A DNA stretch of 20,475 nt from assembly GCA_020860865.1 (NCBI GenBank), contig JAJBTL010000436.1:3735-24209 (forward strand), given 5' to 3'. The notes under the pieces were generated by a model. The model saw only the letters and a list, made by a program, of their open reading frames with translations. It made no database searches and was not told where the DNA came from. Positions 1 to 7,437 of this stretch are shown piece by piece. Each line of letters starts with the position of its first letter. Position 1 is the stretch's first letter. Both the position numbers and the translations under genes were made by a program. The stretch is from Planctomycetota bacterium. GTDB taxonomy: Bacteria > Planctomycetota > SZUA-567.

Positions 1-1
1 A

Positions 2-1723
2 CCCATACTCGCCGTTCAACCCGTTGACGACCCGCCGCTCGTCACCGGCGCCCTCCGGGTGGTCGACGCCATCCGTGGCGCCGCCATCGCCGCCACCCTC
101 CGCTACGGCGGCGAACACGGCGGCCTCCTCGCCGCCATGCTCTACGGCTACCGGGATGACATCGGCCGGGAAGTGCGGGACGCCTTCCGCCGCGTCGGCA
201 TCGGCCACGTCCTCGCCATTTCCGGCCTGCACGTCGGCCTCGTTGTCGGGCTCCTCTGGTGGCTTGGCGGTTGGATGGCCTGGCCGAGCCGCTGGCGGGC
301 CATCGTCTGCCTCGTTCTCGCCCTGTTCTATCTCGGCCTCACCGGCGGGCAGGTAGCGGCGGTGCGGGCCACCACGATGGCGGCGATTCACCTGGCCGGC
401 ATCGCCATGGGCCGGCGGTCGGACATGCTGAATTCCCTCGGCGCGGCGGCGCTGTTTCTGTGCCTGGCGAATCCGACCGCGCCGCTGGATGTCAGTTTTC
501 AACTCAGCTTCGCCGCCGTTCTCTTTATTTATGTCTCGTTCCCGATTGCTTTCCGAAACAAGGACCAATCCGCTCCGCGCCGGCCCCGGCGGACCACCTG
601 GTGGATGCGGCGCCGGGGCGAACTGTACCAGTTAATCCGTCTCAGTATTGCCACCTGGGTCGGCCTCTATCCGATCATCGCCGCCGTGTTTTACCAGGTG
701 AACCTGGCCGGACTGCCAATTAACATTGTAGTAATTCCCCTGATGTCCCTGGTTCTCGCCGGTGGTCTTCTCGTGCCGTGGCTTGGCTGGATTCCCGGTA
801 TCGGCGCTCTTCTCGTCCTGCCGACGCGGCTCCTCACCTGGCTGGCCCTTTGGACCGACAGTTTTTCCTGGTCGTCGTTTCCGGTCCACCCGCCGGACTG
901 GCGCTGGACCCTTCTGTTCTTCGTCGCCACCGGCATGTACATGCTCCGGGGCATGATCCAGACGCCCTTGTCCCGGCGGCGTTGGGTTGCCGCCTGCGGC
1001 GCCCTCGTGGCTGTCTGCTTTGTCGGGGTGACGGCGACGATGCGGTCGTCGCCGCCCCCCGGGGACGGACGGGTCGCCATCCTGCCGGGAAGTGGCGGCG
1101 GCGTCCTCGTCGCCGAAGCGCCGGAGGGCGGCATCGCCGTTCTCGGTGCTGTCCGCCGTGGCGGCATCCATGAAAGTGGCTACCTTCATCAAATCCGCCG
1201 AAGCGGCGCGGTCGGGCTGGTTGCCACCGCCGACGGCGCCGCCGACGCCTACGCCGACCTCGCCTACCATAACGGTATCGCCGCCACGACGCCGCTTCCG
1301 GCCAGTGGCGAACCGTTTGAGACCAGCGGCTGGTTGCCGGTGTCGGGAGCGGACGGAGTCGAGTATGCCTATGGCCGGAACAAGGCGGGAAGGCTCGCCT
1401 GGCTGTCGGCGCGGGCCGGGACGGCGTCCGCCGGCGTTGCGCCGAGGATCTCCGTCGCGGCGTACCGGTCGGTGACGCGCCGTCCCGATCCGGGGATGGA
1501 TGTGCGGCTGATGGCGTTGTCGTTTTCCGACAGGAATCCGAAACCGCCCGTGGCGTCGCGGTCCGGACGCGTCGTCCTCGTCAGCGGCCGTTACGGCCGG
1601 TCGCTGCCGGCCGGGTGGTATTTACGAAATGAATACGGTGTGGTGACGGCGGACGGGACGCGGTTGTCCGGTTGGGACGGGGAGAGTGAAACGTGGCGCG
1701 AGTTGACGGCGCCCGGCCGTTAA
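2..1723 (+). CDS. comEC: ComEC/Rec2 family DNA-uptake channel protein, 5'-truncated by the window edge
   Basis: The reading frame is open from base 2, so the true start lies upstream and the N-terminal region is missing. ComEC forms the inner-membrane channel through which single-stranded DNA enters during natural transformation. The visible part begins inside the Competence domain: the signature GHVLAISGLHVGL follows a short stretch ending in a conserved DAFRR, and a series of hydrophobic helices follows (including the QLSFAAVLF motif) to roughly residue 310 counted from position 59. The C-terminal part should be the metallo-beta-lactamase-like domain. It keeps a beta-rich pattern but no HxHxDH metal motif: where family members have THxHxDH, this one reads ATADGAADAYADLAY. 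It ends in TAA and converges with the EIIA-CBS gene across 56 bases. Family assignment is firm; DNA-uptake activity is inferred. Confidence 0.9.
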   Translation, partial: PILAVQPVDDPPLVTGALRVVDAIRGAAIAATLRYGGEHGGLLAAMLYGYRDDIGREVRDAFRRVGIGHVLAISGLHVGLVVGLLWWLGGWMAWPSRWRAIVCLVLALFYLGLTGGQVAAVRATTMAAIHLAGIAMGRRSDMLNSLGAAALFLCLANPTAPLDVSFQLSFAAVLFIYVSFPIAFRNKDQSAPRRPRRTTWWMRRRGELYQLIRLSIATWVGLYPIIAAVFYQVNLAGLPINIVVIPLMSLVLAGGLLVPWLGWIPGIGALLVLPTRLLTWLALWTDSFSWSSFPVHPPDWRWTLLFFVATGMYMLRGMIQTPLSRRRWVAACGALVAVCFVGVTATMRSSPPPGDGRVAILPGSGGGVLVAEAPEGGIAVLGAVRRGGIHESGYLHQIRRSGAVGLVATADGAADAYADLAYHNGIAATTPLPASGEPFETSGWLPVSGADGVEYAYGRNKAGRLAWLSARAGTASAGVAPRISVAAYRSVTRRPDPGMDVRLMALSFSDRNPKPPVASRSGRVVLVSGRYGRSLPAGWYLRNEYGVVTADGTRLSGWDGESETWRELTAPGR

Positions 1724-1779
1724 ATCGCTTCGTTCCGCTAACCGGTCGGGCAGGTGCCGGTTTGATGAATAAAAGCAGT

Positions 1780-2730
1780 TCACCGGAGAACCGTTCCGAG
1801 GAATTCGTGAAGATGGATAATGCCTATCAGTTCCCGGCCCCGGAGGACATAGCAGTTGTCTGTCTGACGCCGGCCGATTTCCTTGAGGGCGAGAATGGCC
1901 GGTGACGTTTCAACGACGTGGGCGAAGTTCTGCACCATTATTTCCCGGAGCCAGGTCGACGACTCGTTCCGGATGACGTCGGCGATGGGTTCGAAGTTGA
2001 GGAACGGCGTCATGTCCTCCACCCACATGAGGTAGTCGGGGAGGCAAATCTTGACGAGGCGGCGGGTGGTGACGACGCCGATGAGTTCCCGGTCGGACGA
2101 GAGGACGGGGAGTTCGAGGGCGCGGTGCTCGAGGAAGAGGTCGATGGCCCGGGCCAGGGAGTCGTCGGAATTGAGAACGACCTTCGGCGGCGCCATGATG
2201 TGGCGCGCCTGCAGGTGGTCGGGGAGGCGATGGCCGCCGAGTTCGAAGTGCTGCCAGACCGCGAGGGGCGAAGTCAAATCGGCGACTTTTTGAATAGACT
2301 CGGCGTTGTCGCAAGTGCGGGTGACACTGTGGAGGATTTGCTTGTGAATGCCCGGCGTGTCGACCGGCGAGAGAATGACAAACAGGACATAGGTGAGGCG
2401 TCCGGCGAACTCGACGCCGTTCCGGAAGGTGGCGATGGCGACGAGCGGTTCCGTCACTTTTTCCAGGCGGCCGTGGAGAACGGCCAGGCCGGGACGGACG
2501 TGGGGCGATTCTTTTTCCATATTCTGGCTGACTTCCTGCACCGCCTCCCGAAGATTGCCGATACCGTACTCGAGCGCCAAATGGGCAAGGAGCTTCTGGA
2601 TGAGGTCGGCGTCGGACTCCGGTTCCAGATGGTGGAGGACATCTTCCGGCTTGAAGATTTCCGTCAACCTGGCATAGCGCTGGGTCACGCTGAAGCGTCT
2701 GGATATGCGGCGGGTGCTTTTGTTTTCCAT
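1780..2730 (-). CDS. PTS EIIA-like domain fused to a CBS-domain pair (regulatory protein)
   Basis: About 316 residues. Residues ~25-150 resemble the fructose/nitrogen-type PTS EIIA domain: a helical lead-in, then RPGLAVLHGR with His86 at the expected phosphorylation site, followed by the usual beta-strand core (LVAIATF, YVLFVILSP). Residues ~175-316 form two CBS motifs (RHIMAPPKVVLNSDDSLARA through LIGVVTTRRLVK, and REIMVQNFAHVV through ELIGIIHLHEFL), which usually bind adenine nucleotides. There are no membrane segments, so it is probably a cytosolic regulator that senses PTS phosphorylation and energy charge. Two ATGs lie six bases apart (2736 and 2730). I chose 2730 because AGGA sits six bases before it, whereas it nearly abuts the first. 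No EIIB, HPr or EI gene is in the window. The domain call is good; the role is inferred. Confidence 0.75.
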   Translation of the reverse strand: MENKSTRRISRRFSVTQRYARLTEIFKPEDVLHHLEPESDADLIQKLLAHLALEYGIGNLREAVQEVSQNMEKESPHVRPGLAVLHGRLEKVTEPLVAIATFRNGVEFAGRLTYVLFVILSPVDTPGIHKQILHSVTRTCDNAESIQKVADLTSPLAVWQHFELGGHRLPDHLQARHIMAPPKVVLNSDDSLARAIDLFLEHRALELPVLSSDRELIGVVTTRRLVKICLPDYLMWVEDMTPFLNFEPIADVIRNESSTWLREIMVQNFAHVVETSPAILALKEIGRRQTDNCYVLRGRELIGIIHLHEFLGTVLR

Positions 2731-2814
2731 TGTCATTCCTATTGATTAAATGGGTGAAGAACCGCAAGCGCATTCCCGACGCCGCGCACTCCCCGGCGCT
2801 GCCGATGGTATTGT

Positions 2815-3440
2815 TTATCCGCGCGGGCGTCGGTCCCGAAGGATCAACTCAACCCGTTCAAGTTCCCGCTGCATGGCGGAACGGATGGACTCGAGTTCCC
2901 GGAGGACGTCGTCCCTGTCCTCGACACTGTCGCCGACCAGTTCGGCCTCCAGTTCCGCCTCTGTTCCGGGCGTGAGCGGAATCGGTTGCGGCTGCTGGTT
3001 CGGTGCCGATTCACCGGCCGTGCGGGCCGGCGCCGTCGGCGCGGACCGACCGCTGTCGGATTGGCCGGTCGTTTCGGCTCCGTCGGCGCTGTCCGGATTC
3101 AACAGCCGGCGGGCCAGTTCCCGCGTCTCGATGCGGGGCGGCTTGTCGCCCGGGGCTGGGCCGGTTCTTCAGTTCGGGGCGGCGGGGCGTCGTCCCGCTT
3201 TGGATCGTCGGCCTTGGCTCCGGTCTGGCCGCGATAGTATTTTCCGGTCAGGAGCCAGTCCCAGGACAGGTTGTTTTCCGACACCACCAGTTCGAGAATT
3301 GGCCAGGGGATGGTGTCGTCCTCGCCGTCGCCTTCAAGCTTGAGGTGGAACGGCACGCCGATGGCCATGCCGAGTTCCTGCTGTGTTTTCACGCCGTACA
3401 GGTTCAAGAGCCGCCGCAGTATCGCCACCCAGTTGAGCAT
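2815..3440 (-). pseudogene. CI-repressor-like helix-turn-helix protein with C-terminal coiled coil, split by a one-base frameshift
   Basis: The first reading frame (3440 to 3099) begins at ATG behind GGGAGG. It encodes an N-terminal domain like the phage CI repressor HTH family, with KTQQELGMAIGV as the helix-turn-helix core and the family-typical ending LSWDWLLTGKYY at about residues 58-69. A Pro/Arg-rich linker follows and then an abrupt stop. The other frame, open from about 3168 down to 2815, reads GDKPPRIETRELARRLLNPD and continues into an acidic Gln/Pro linker and a heptad-like helix (DDVLRELESIRSAMQRELER). Adding one base at the GGGG run near 3152-3155 joins the frames into one protein of about 208 residues. 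If real and unrepaired, the product is a short HTH protein; a separate TTG-started 95-residue protein (3102 to 2815) is the less likely alternative. DNA binding is inferred from family. Confidence 0.65.
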
Positions 3441-3551
3441 TGTCGCCGCCTCCCGTGTCGTTGGTCCTCCCCGCCCTCGGGTAAAACTATCTCTCTTGGT
3501 GCCGACAGCTTTGGTCCTTTCGAATCGCGCCAGCCGCGTTGTTGAAAAGTA

Positions 3552-4970
3552 TCAGACATCGTCCGTCGGCACCACCGACACCTCATTCCGGCCGGCGTCC
3601 CGCTCCATGTTCCGGAGTACGCCGAGGCCGAGCGGCAGCGACAGGAGGAACGTCAGGACGTCGGCCAGCGGCTGGGCCAGCTGTACACCGAGTATACCGA
3701 TTCTCGGCGTCAGGACAAACAGGAGCGGCAGCATGAAGAGGCCTTGCCGGGCTAATGCCAATATGGTGGCGCGGCCGGCCCGGCCGATGGTCTGGAGCAT
3801 CATGTTGTTCAGGGTGGCGTAGCCGGCCGTCGGCAGGAGGACGCTCTGGAAGCGGAGCGCCACCGTGCCGATGGCGATGACGTCGGGGTCGTCCGGCCGG
3901 AAGGTCGTGACGATTTCCCGGGCGAAAATGCAGGCGAGGGCGCCAAGGACGACGAGGACCGCCGTCGACGAACCGATGCAGAACCAGAACGCCTCGCGGA
4001 CCCGCTTATATTTGCCGGCGCCGAAGTTGAACCCGCACACCGGCTGGAACCCTTGTCCCCAACCGATCATCGCCGCCCCGGCGAACCAGAAGACGCGTTG
4101 GACAATGGACATGGCGGCAATGGCGGCGTCGCCGAACTGGCCGGCGACCTTGTTCAGGCGCATGACCGCCACCGCCATCAGCCCCTGGCGGCACAGGGAC
4201 GGAAATCCGCCCCGGACAATTTCCCAATAATCGCCTCGGGCCGGCGGCAGGTTCGACAGCCGGATGGGGACGTTCCCCTTCCAGGCCGAGCCGATCATGA
4301 GGAGGGAGAACCCCACCATCTGGGAAATCAGCGTGGCGAGGGAAGCGCCGGACACGCCCATTCCCAGGACGAAAATGAAAATCGGGTCGAGGATGACATT
4401 GAGGACCGCGCCCGTGGTCATGCCGATCATGGCGAAATTGGCGCTCCCCTGGAAGCGGAGCATGGTGTTCAACGCGAACGCCGATGCCATGAACGGCGCG
4501 CCGAGGAGGATGTACCGGAGGTAGGCGGTGGCTTCCGGGAGAATGGTCGGGGTCGACCCGAGGAACAGGGCCAGGGGCTCGAGCCAGAGGAGACCGGCGA
4601 CCGCGACGAGCGTTCCGCAACCGACGGCGCCGGCGAAACCGGCGGCGGCCATGCGGGCGGCGTTGTCAACGTTGCCGGCGCCGAACTGGCGGGAAATGTA
4701 ATTCCCGGCGCCCTGGCCGAAGAAAAATCCAAAGGCCTGGATAAGCGCCATCAGGCTGAAGCTGACCCCGACCGCCGCCGCCGCCGTCGTCCCGAGGGTG
4801 GAGACGAAATAGGTGTCGGCCATGTTGTACATCGCCGAAATAAGCATGATGGCGATGGTCGGCAAGGCCATCCGCACCACCAGGCCCCGGACCGGCGCCG
4901 TGGTCATGCGGACGAGTTTTTCATCGATGACGGCGCGGCTGGCCCGGCGCCGGGTGGAGTTCGACGTCAT
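3552..4970 (-). CDS. MATE family multidrug efflux transporter
   Basis: A 472-residue polytopic protein of the MATE/NorM/DinF type, about the normal length for a 12-helix cation-drug antiporter of the inner membrane. A basic cytosolic N-terminus leads into the typical first helix region (VRMALPTIAIMLISAMYNMADTYF), then AVGVSFSLMALIQAFGFFFGQGAGNYISRQFGAG, a hallmark of the family's first half. The second half repeats the pattern (FWFAGAAMIGWGQGFQPVCGFNFGAG). The frame is open for another 62 codons upstream, but those overlap the methyltransferase gene and have no family character. The ATG at 4970 lies 13 bases after the methyltransferase stop, so the two are probably co-transcribed. No strong Shine-Dalgarno is visible. 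The substrate cannot be read from the sequence. Confidence 0.9.
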   Translation of the reverse strand: MTSNSTRRRASRAVIDEKLVRMTTAPVRGLVVRMALPTIAIMLISAMYNMADTYFVSTLGTTAAAAVGVSFSLMALIQAFGFFFGQGAGNYISRQFGAGNVDNAARMAAAGFAGAVGCGTLVAVAGLLWLEPLALFLGSTPTILPEATAYLRYILLGAPFMASAFALNTMLRFQGSANFAMIGMTTGAVLNVILDPIFIFVLGMGVSGASLATLISQMVGFSLLMIGSAWKGNVPIRLSNLPPARGDYWEIVRGGFPSLCRQGLMAVAVMRLNKVAGQFGDAAIAAMSIVQRVFWFAGAAMIGWGQGFQPVCGFNFGAGKYKRVREAFWFCIGSSTAVLVVLGALACIFAREIVTTFRPDDPDVIAIGTVALRFQSVLLPTAGYATLNNMMLQTIGRAGRATILALARQGLFMLPLLFVLTPRIGILGVQLAQPLADVLTFLLSLPLGLGVLRNMERDAGRNEVSVVPTDDV

Positions 4971-4983
4971 GTAACCCGCCTGT

Positions 4984-5856
4984 TCACGATTCCGCCGGCT
5001 TTTTGGCGGCGAATTCGAGGTGGGCGGCGTTGGCGAACATCGCTTCCTCGTGGTTGAGGGATTCCTCCATCCGCATGAGGCGGTCGCGTTTTTCCGGATC
5101 GGCCAGGAGGTCCCGGAAGCGCCGGAGGGGGAGGACGGTCTTCCCGATGATGCCAAGGAACTCGAGTCCCTGCTGGCGGCACATGGCGCGGAGTTGTCCC
5201 GGCGTGAACATCGTCAGGGCGTAACGTTCGGACTCGTCGTCCGTCACCCAGCGGGTGCGGCCGGTGCGAAGGAATTCTTCGAGGCCGTGGATGTCGCCGT
5301 CCTTGAAATAGTGGTAAATCCCCTGGAGGCGGTTGTCCACCGCCATGACCATGACGCCGCCGGGCCGGAGCAGGCGGGCCAGTTCCTTGAAGGCGCGGCC
5401 GGGTTTTTCGGCGCAGTTCAGCGGATCGCCCTGGCCGACGATTACGTCGTAGTACTCGGCCGGAAGGCGGTACATTTCTTAGATGGAGGCATGCCAGAGA
5501 ATGGCGCCGCCGTCCACCGCCGCCGGTGCCGGATCGTCCTGGGAGAGGGCCGGCACCATCCGGAACGGCTTTCCGAGACGGAGCAGTTTCCCCGCCACCT
5601 GGTCGAGCATCTTCTGGGAAATGTCCAGGAAATCCGTCGGATACCCGCCTTTCAGGAGTCGCATGCCCCAGCGGCCGGTGCCGCAGCCGACATCGAGGCA
5701 GCGGGTCGAAGTGCTTTTCGGCAGGTAGCGAAGAATGTTTTTCCAGGTAATCGCGAAGACGATTTCCCAATAGGGATCGCCGTCATAGATGGTGTCGTAA
5801 AGGCCGGCAACGCGGTCGTGGTATTTCTCGACAGGCGTGCGGTAACGTTTTGCCAT
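4984..5856 (-). pseudogene. Class I SAM-dependent methyltransferase interrupted by an in-frame TAA
   Basis: One frame of 291 codons with a single stop at codon 126 (5479-5481). The first part (5856 to 5479) holds the SAM-binding motif I, CLDVGCGTGRWGMRLL, and the next acidic strand, DFLDISQKML. The second part (5475 to 4984) holds the rest of the fold: EYYDVIVGQGDPLNC (motif IV region), ELARLLRPGGVMVMAV (motif VI region) and a substrate-side C-terminal region. Neither half makes a complete Rossmann fold, so the stop should abolish activity unless it is read through or is a sequence error. A change from CAA, GAA or AAA would explain it. The ATG at 5473-5475, two codons after the stop, is part of the original frame and not a good independent start. 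GAGGGG precedes the first ATG. The substrate is unknown. Confidence 0.8.
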
Positions 5857-5910
5857 GGGTGTTGATTCCCCTCTTTACTTGCTGTTGAATTTTTGGTGGT
5901 GTTGGCGTTT

Positions 5911-6201
5911 TTATACCGGCTCCGCCTCCGCCAAAACCCGTTCACGAAACACTCCCGGTAGCTCGCCTGGAGTCAGTACCGCGACCCGGACGCCAAGCAA
6001 ATCTTCCAAATCACTTGTGATTCCGCCAAGATCGAACAGCGTTGTCCTCGGCGGTACGTCCACGATGATATCCAGGTCGCTGGATTCCGTGTCGTCACCA
6101 TGCAGTACCGATCCGAATACGCGCGGGTTGGTGAACCGGTAGCGGTCGAAGAGTTCGCGGACCTGGTGGCGTTTTTGCTGAAGGGCGGCGGACGGTTTCA
6201 T
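5911..6201 (-). CDS. Minimal nucleotidyltransferase (MNT/MntA-like) protein
   Basis: A 96-residue protein with the polymerase-beta nucleotidyltransferase signature: GSVLHGDDTESSDLDIIVD at about residues 32-50, which is GS followed by a D-x-D pair. This is the layout of MntA-type proteins, which AMPylate partner HEPN toxins in HEPN-MNT toxin-antitoxin systems. The ATG at 6201 lies one base after the TAA of the purine nucleoside phosphorylase gene, so translational coupling is likely. An upstream in-frame ATG at 6216 would overlap that gene. No HEPN gene is present on either side: 54 noncoding bases follow and then the methyltransferase. It may be an orphan antitoxin-like protein, or its partner may be elsewhere. 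The fold is confident; the toxin-antitoxin role is not. Confidence 0.82.
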   Translation of the reverse strand: MKPSAALQQKRHQVRELFDRYRFTNPRVFGSVLHGDDTESSDLDIIVDVPPRTTLFDLGGITSDLEDLLGVRVAVLTPGELPGVFRERVLAEAEPV

Positions 6202-6202
6202 A

Positions 6203-7045
6203 TTACAGTAACCCATCCCTGCCGGCCCGGGCGATGAACTCGAGAAGCACCTGCTCCATCAGTTTTCCGCTGGCGGCGGCGACGGCGACGATTTCGTCCA
6301 GGCTGCACGGGACGAGGGCGTCCGGGAGGCAGACGTCCGTGAGGACGGACATGCCGAGGACGCGCATTCCGGCGTGGACGGCGACGATGACCTCCGGCAC
6401 GGTGGACATGCCGATGGCGTCGGCACCGATGATGCGGAGCATGCGGTATTCCGCCCGGGTCTCGAGGCAGGGACCGGTCATGGCGGCATAGACGCCGCGC
6501 TGGGCCGGGACGTTCTTTTCCCTGGCGATGTCGAGGGCGAGGTCGCAGTAGGGCTGGTAGTAAGGCTCGCACATGTCGGGGAAACGCGGGCCGAGACTCG
6601 CGTCGTTCGGGCCGATAAGCGGGTTGACGCCCATGAGGTTGATGTGGTCGTCGATTACCATGATGTCCCCCTTCCGGTGCATCGGATTGAGGGCGCCGCA
6701 GGCGTTCGTCACCACCAGGCTGGTGGCGCCGAGGGCGCGGAGGACGCGGACCGGGAACGTCACCTGGTCCAGGCTGTAGCCTTCGTAAAAGTGCACCCGG
6801 CCTTCCATCGCCGCGACCGGCACGCCGGAGATGGTGCCGATGATGAGTTGCCCGGCATGGCTGGCGACGGTCGATTCGCCGAATCCGGGGATGTCGGCGT
6901 AGGAAATGGCGGTGGCGTCTTCAATGGCGCGGGCGACGCCGCCGAGACCGGTGCCGAGAATGATGCCGACGCGGATGGGCGTGTCCCGGCGGCTATGAAT
7001 GGCGGCGACGGCGGCGCCGATACGTTCCTGAAGCGGTTGGGTCAT
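6203..7045 (-). CDS. punA: Purine nucleoside phosphorylase, trimeric class I
   Basis: A 280-residue enzyme of usual length for the trimeric purine nucleoside phosphorylases, which split purine nucleosides with phosphate into base and ribose-1-phosphate in purine salvage. Visible hallmarks are the glycine-rich phosphate region GIILGTGLGG (28-37), SHAGQLIIG (62-70), EGRVHFYEGY (81-90), TNACGALNP (113-121), DHINLMGVNPLIGPN (133-147) and GPCLETRAEYRML (191-203), with Glu195 at the base-binding position. The site that is Asn243 in the human enzyme is Asp237 here (SVLTDVC), a change associated with acceptance of 6-aminopurines, so the specificity may be broad. The ATG has GGAG eight bases before it. 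It heads the minus-strand run that continues into the nucleotidyltransferase and is divergent from the SRP RNA. Confidence 0.93.
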   Translation of the reverse strand: MTQPLQERIGAAVAAIHSRRDTPIRVGIILGTGLGGVARAIEDATAISYADIPGFGESTVASHAGQLIIGTISGVPVAAMEGRVHFYEGYSLDQVTFPVRVLRALGATSLVVTNACGALNPMHRKGDIMVIDDHINLMGVNPLIGPNDASLGPRFPDMCEPYYQPYCDLALDIAREKNVPAQRGVYAAMTGPCLETRAEYRMLRIIGADAIGMSTVPEVIVAVHAGMRVLGMSVLTDVCLPDALVPCSLDEIVAVAAASGKLMEQVLLEFIARAGRDGLL

Positions 7046-7177
7046 GGTGTGTTCTCCATGTTGTGGTTGACGGTCATGTCTGTTCCCGGAATACCGGCGG
7101 ACGTAAAAGGGCGGTGCGGCGGGCCGGCCAGTGGGCGATTATACCGGCGAATGGGCGAGAAGGAAAGAACTTCGTTC

Positions 7178-7206
7178 TTGACAAACAATCGGGCGACCGC
7201 GATAAT
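7178..7206 (+). promoter_or_regulatory. Sigma-70-type promoter for the SRP RNA (and probably dnaX)
   Basis: A perfect -35 box TTGACA (7178-7183), a 17-base spacer, and a -10 box GATAAT (7201-7206, five of six). Transcription would begin near 7213, about 45 bases before the SRP RNA stem, implying a 5' leader that is trimmed to give the mature end. It is the best promoter match in the window, as expected for a stable RNA. Confidence 0.75.
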
Positions 7207-7257
7207 CGCTCGCTTACCACTCAGCGGCACCGGTAAAAAACATCCATATACTATCAC

Positions 7258-7386
7258 GGCCGTCCGAATCCGGCCGGGCCCCTGCAAGGGCTGGAGCGCG
7301 AACCGGGTCAGGCGGGGAACCGAGCAGCCCTAAGCGAATCCGGTTTTGTGCAGGCAAGCCTGGTCGGATTCGGACGGCCCTTTTTA
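7258..7386 (+). ncRNA. ffs: Signal recognition particle RNA (4.5S-like, small bacterial type)
   Basis: The Ffh-binding helix 8 core is present at 7305-7327: GGTCAGG, a CGG/CCG stem around a GGAA tetraloop, then AGCAGCC, matching the corresponding part of E. coli 4.5S RNA apart from the stem bases. The ends form a perfect 15-base stem (7258-7272 with 7365-7379), giving one long hairpin of about 122 nt. A T-run (7381-7385) directly after the closing stem makes the RNA its own intrinsic terminator. There is no Alu domain, so this is the small form. It guides Ffh to ribosomes translating membrane proteins. dnaX starts 58 bases after the closing stem, an arrangement seen in other bacteria. Confidence 0.93.
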
Positions 7387-7437
7387 TTCCACGCCCGGCA
7401 CGGTCCACGTCCCCGGGCTGACGAGGCTACCGTTACC

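Noticed and set aside
1740..1763. AACCGG/CCGGTT hairpin between the convergent comEC and EIIA-CBS genes as a terminator
   Set aside because: The stem is only 6 bp with an 11-base loop and has no proper T-run on either strand.
1910..2773. Long minus- and plus-strand open frames over the EIIA-CBS gene
   Set aside because: They are Arg/Pro/His- or Glu/Asp-rich shadows of the real gene in a GC-rich sequence and show no family motif.
7348..7437. Upstream start for dnaX at 7348
   Set aside because: These 30 codons overlap the SRP RNA and its terminator, and DnaX homologues begin at the MYEVMARRYRP methionine.
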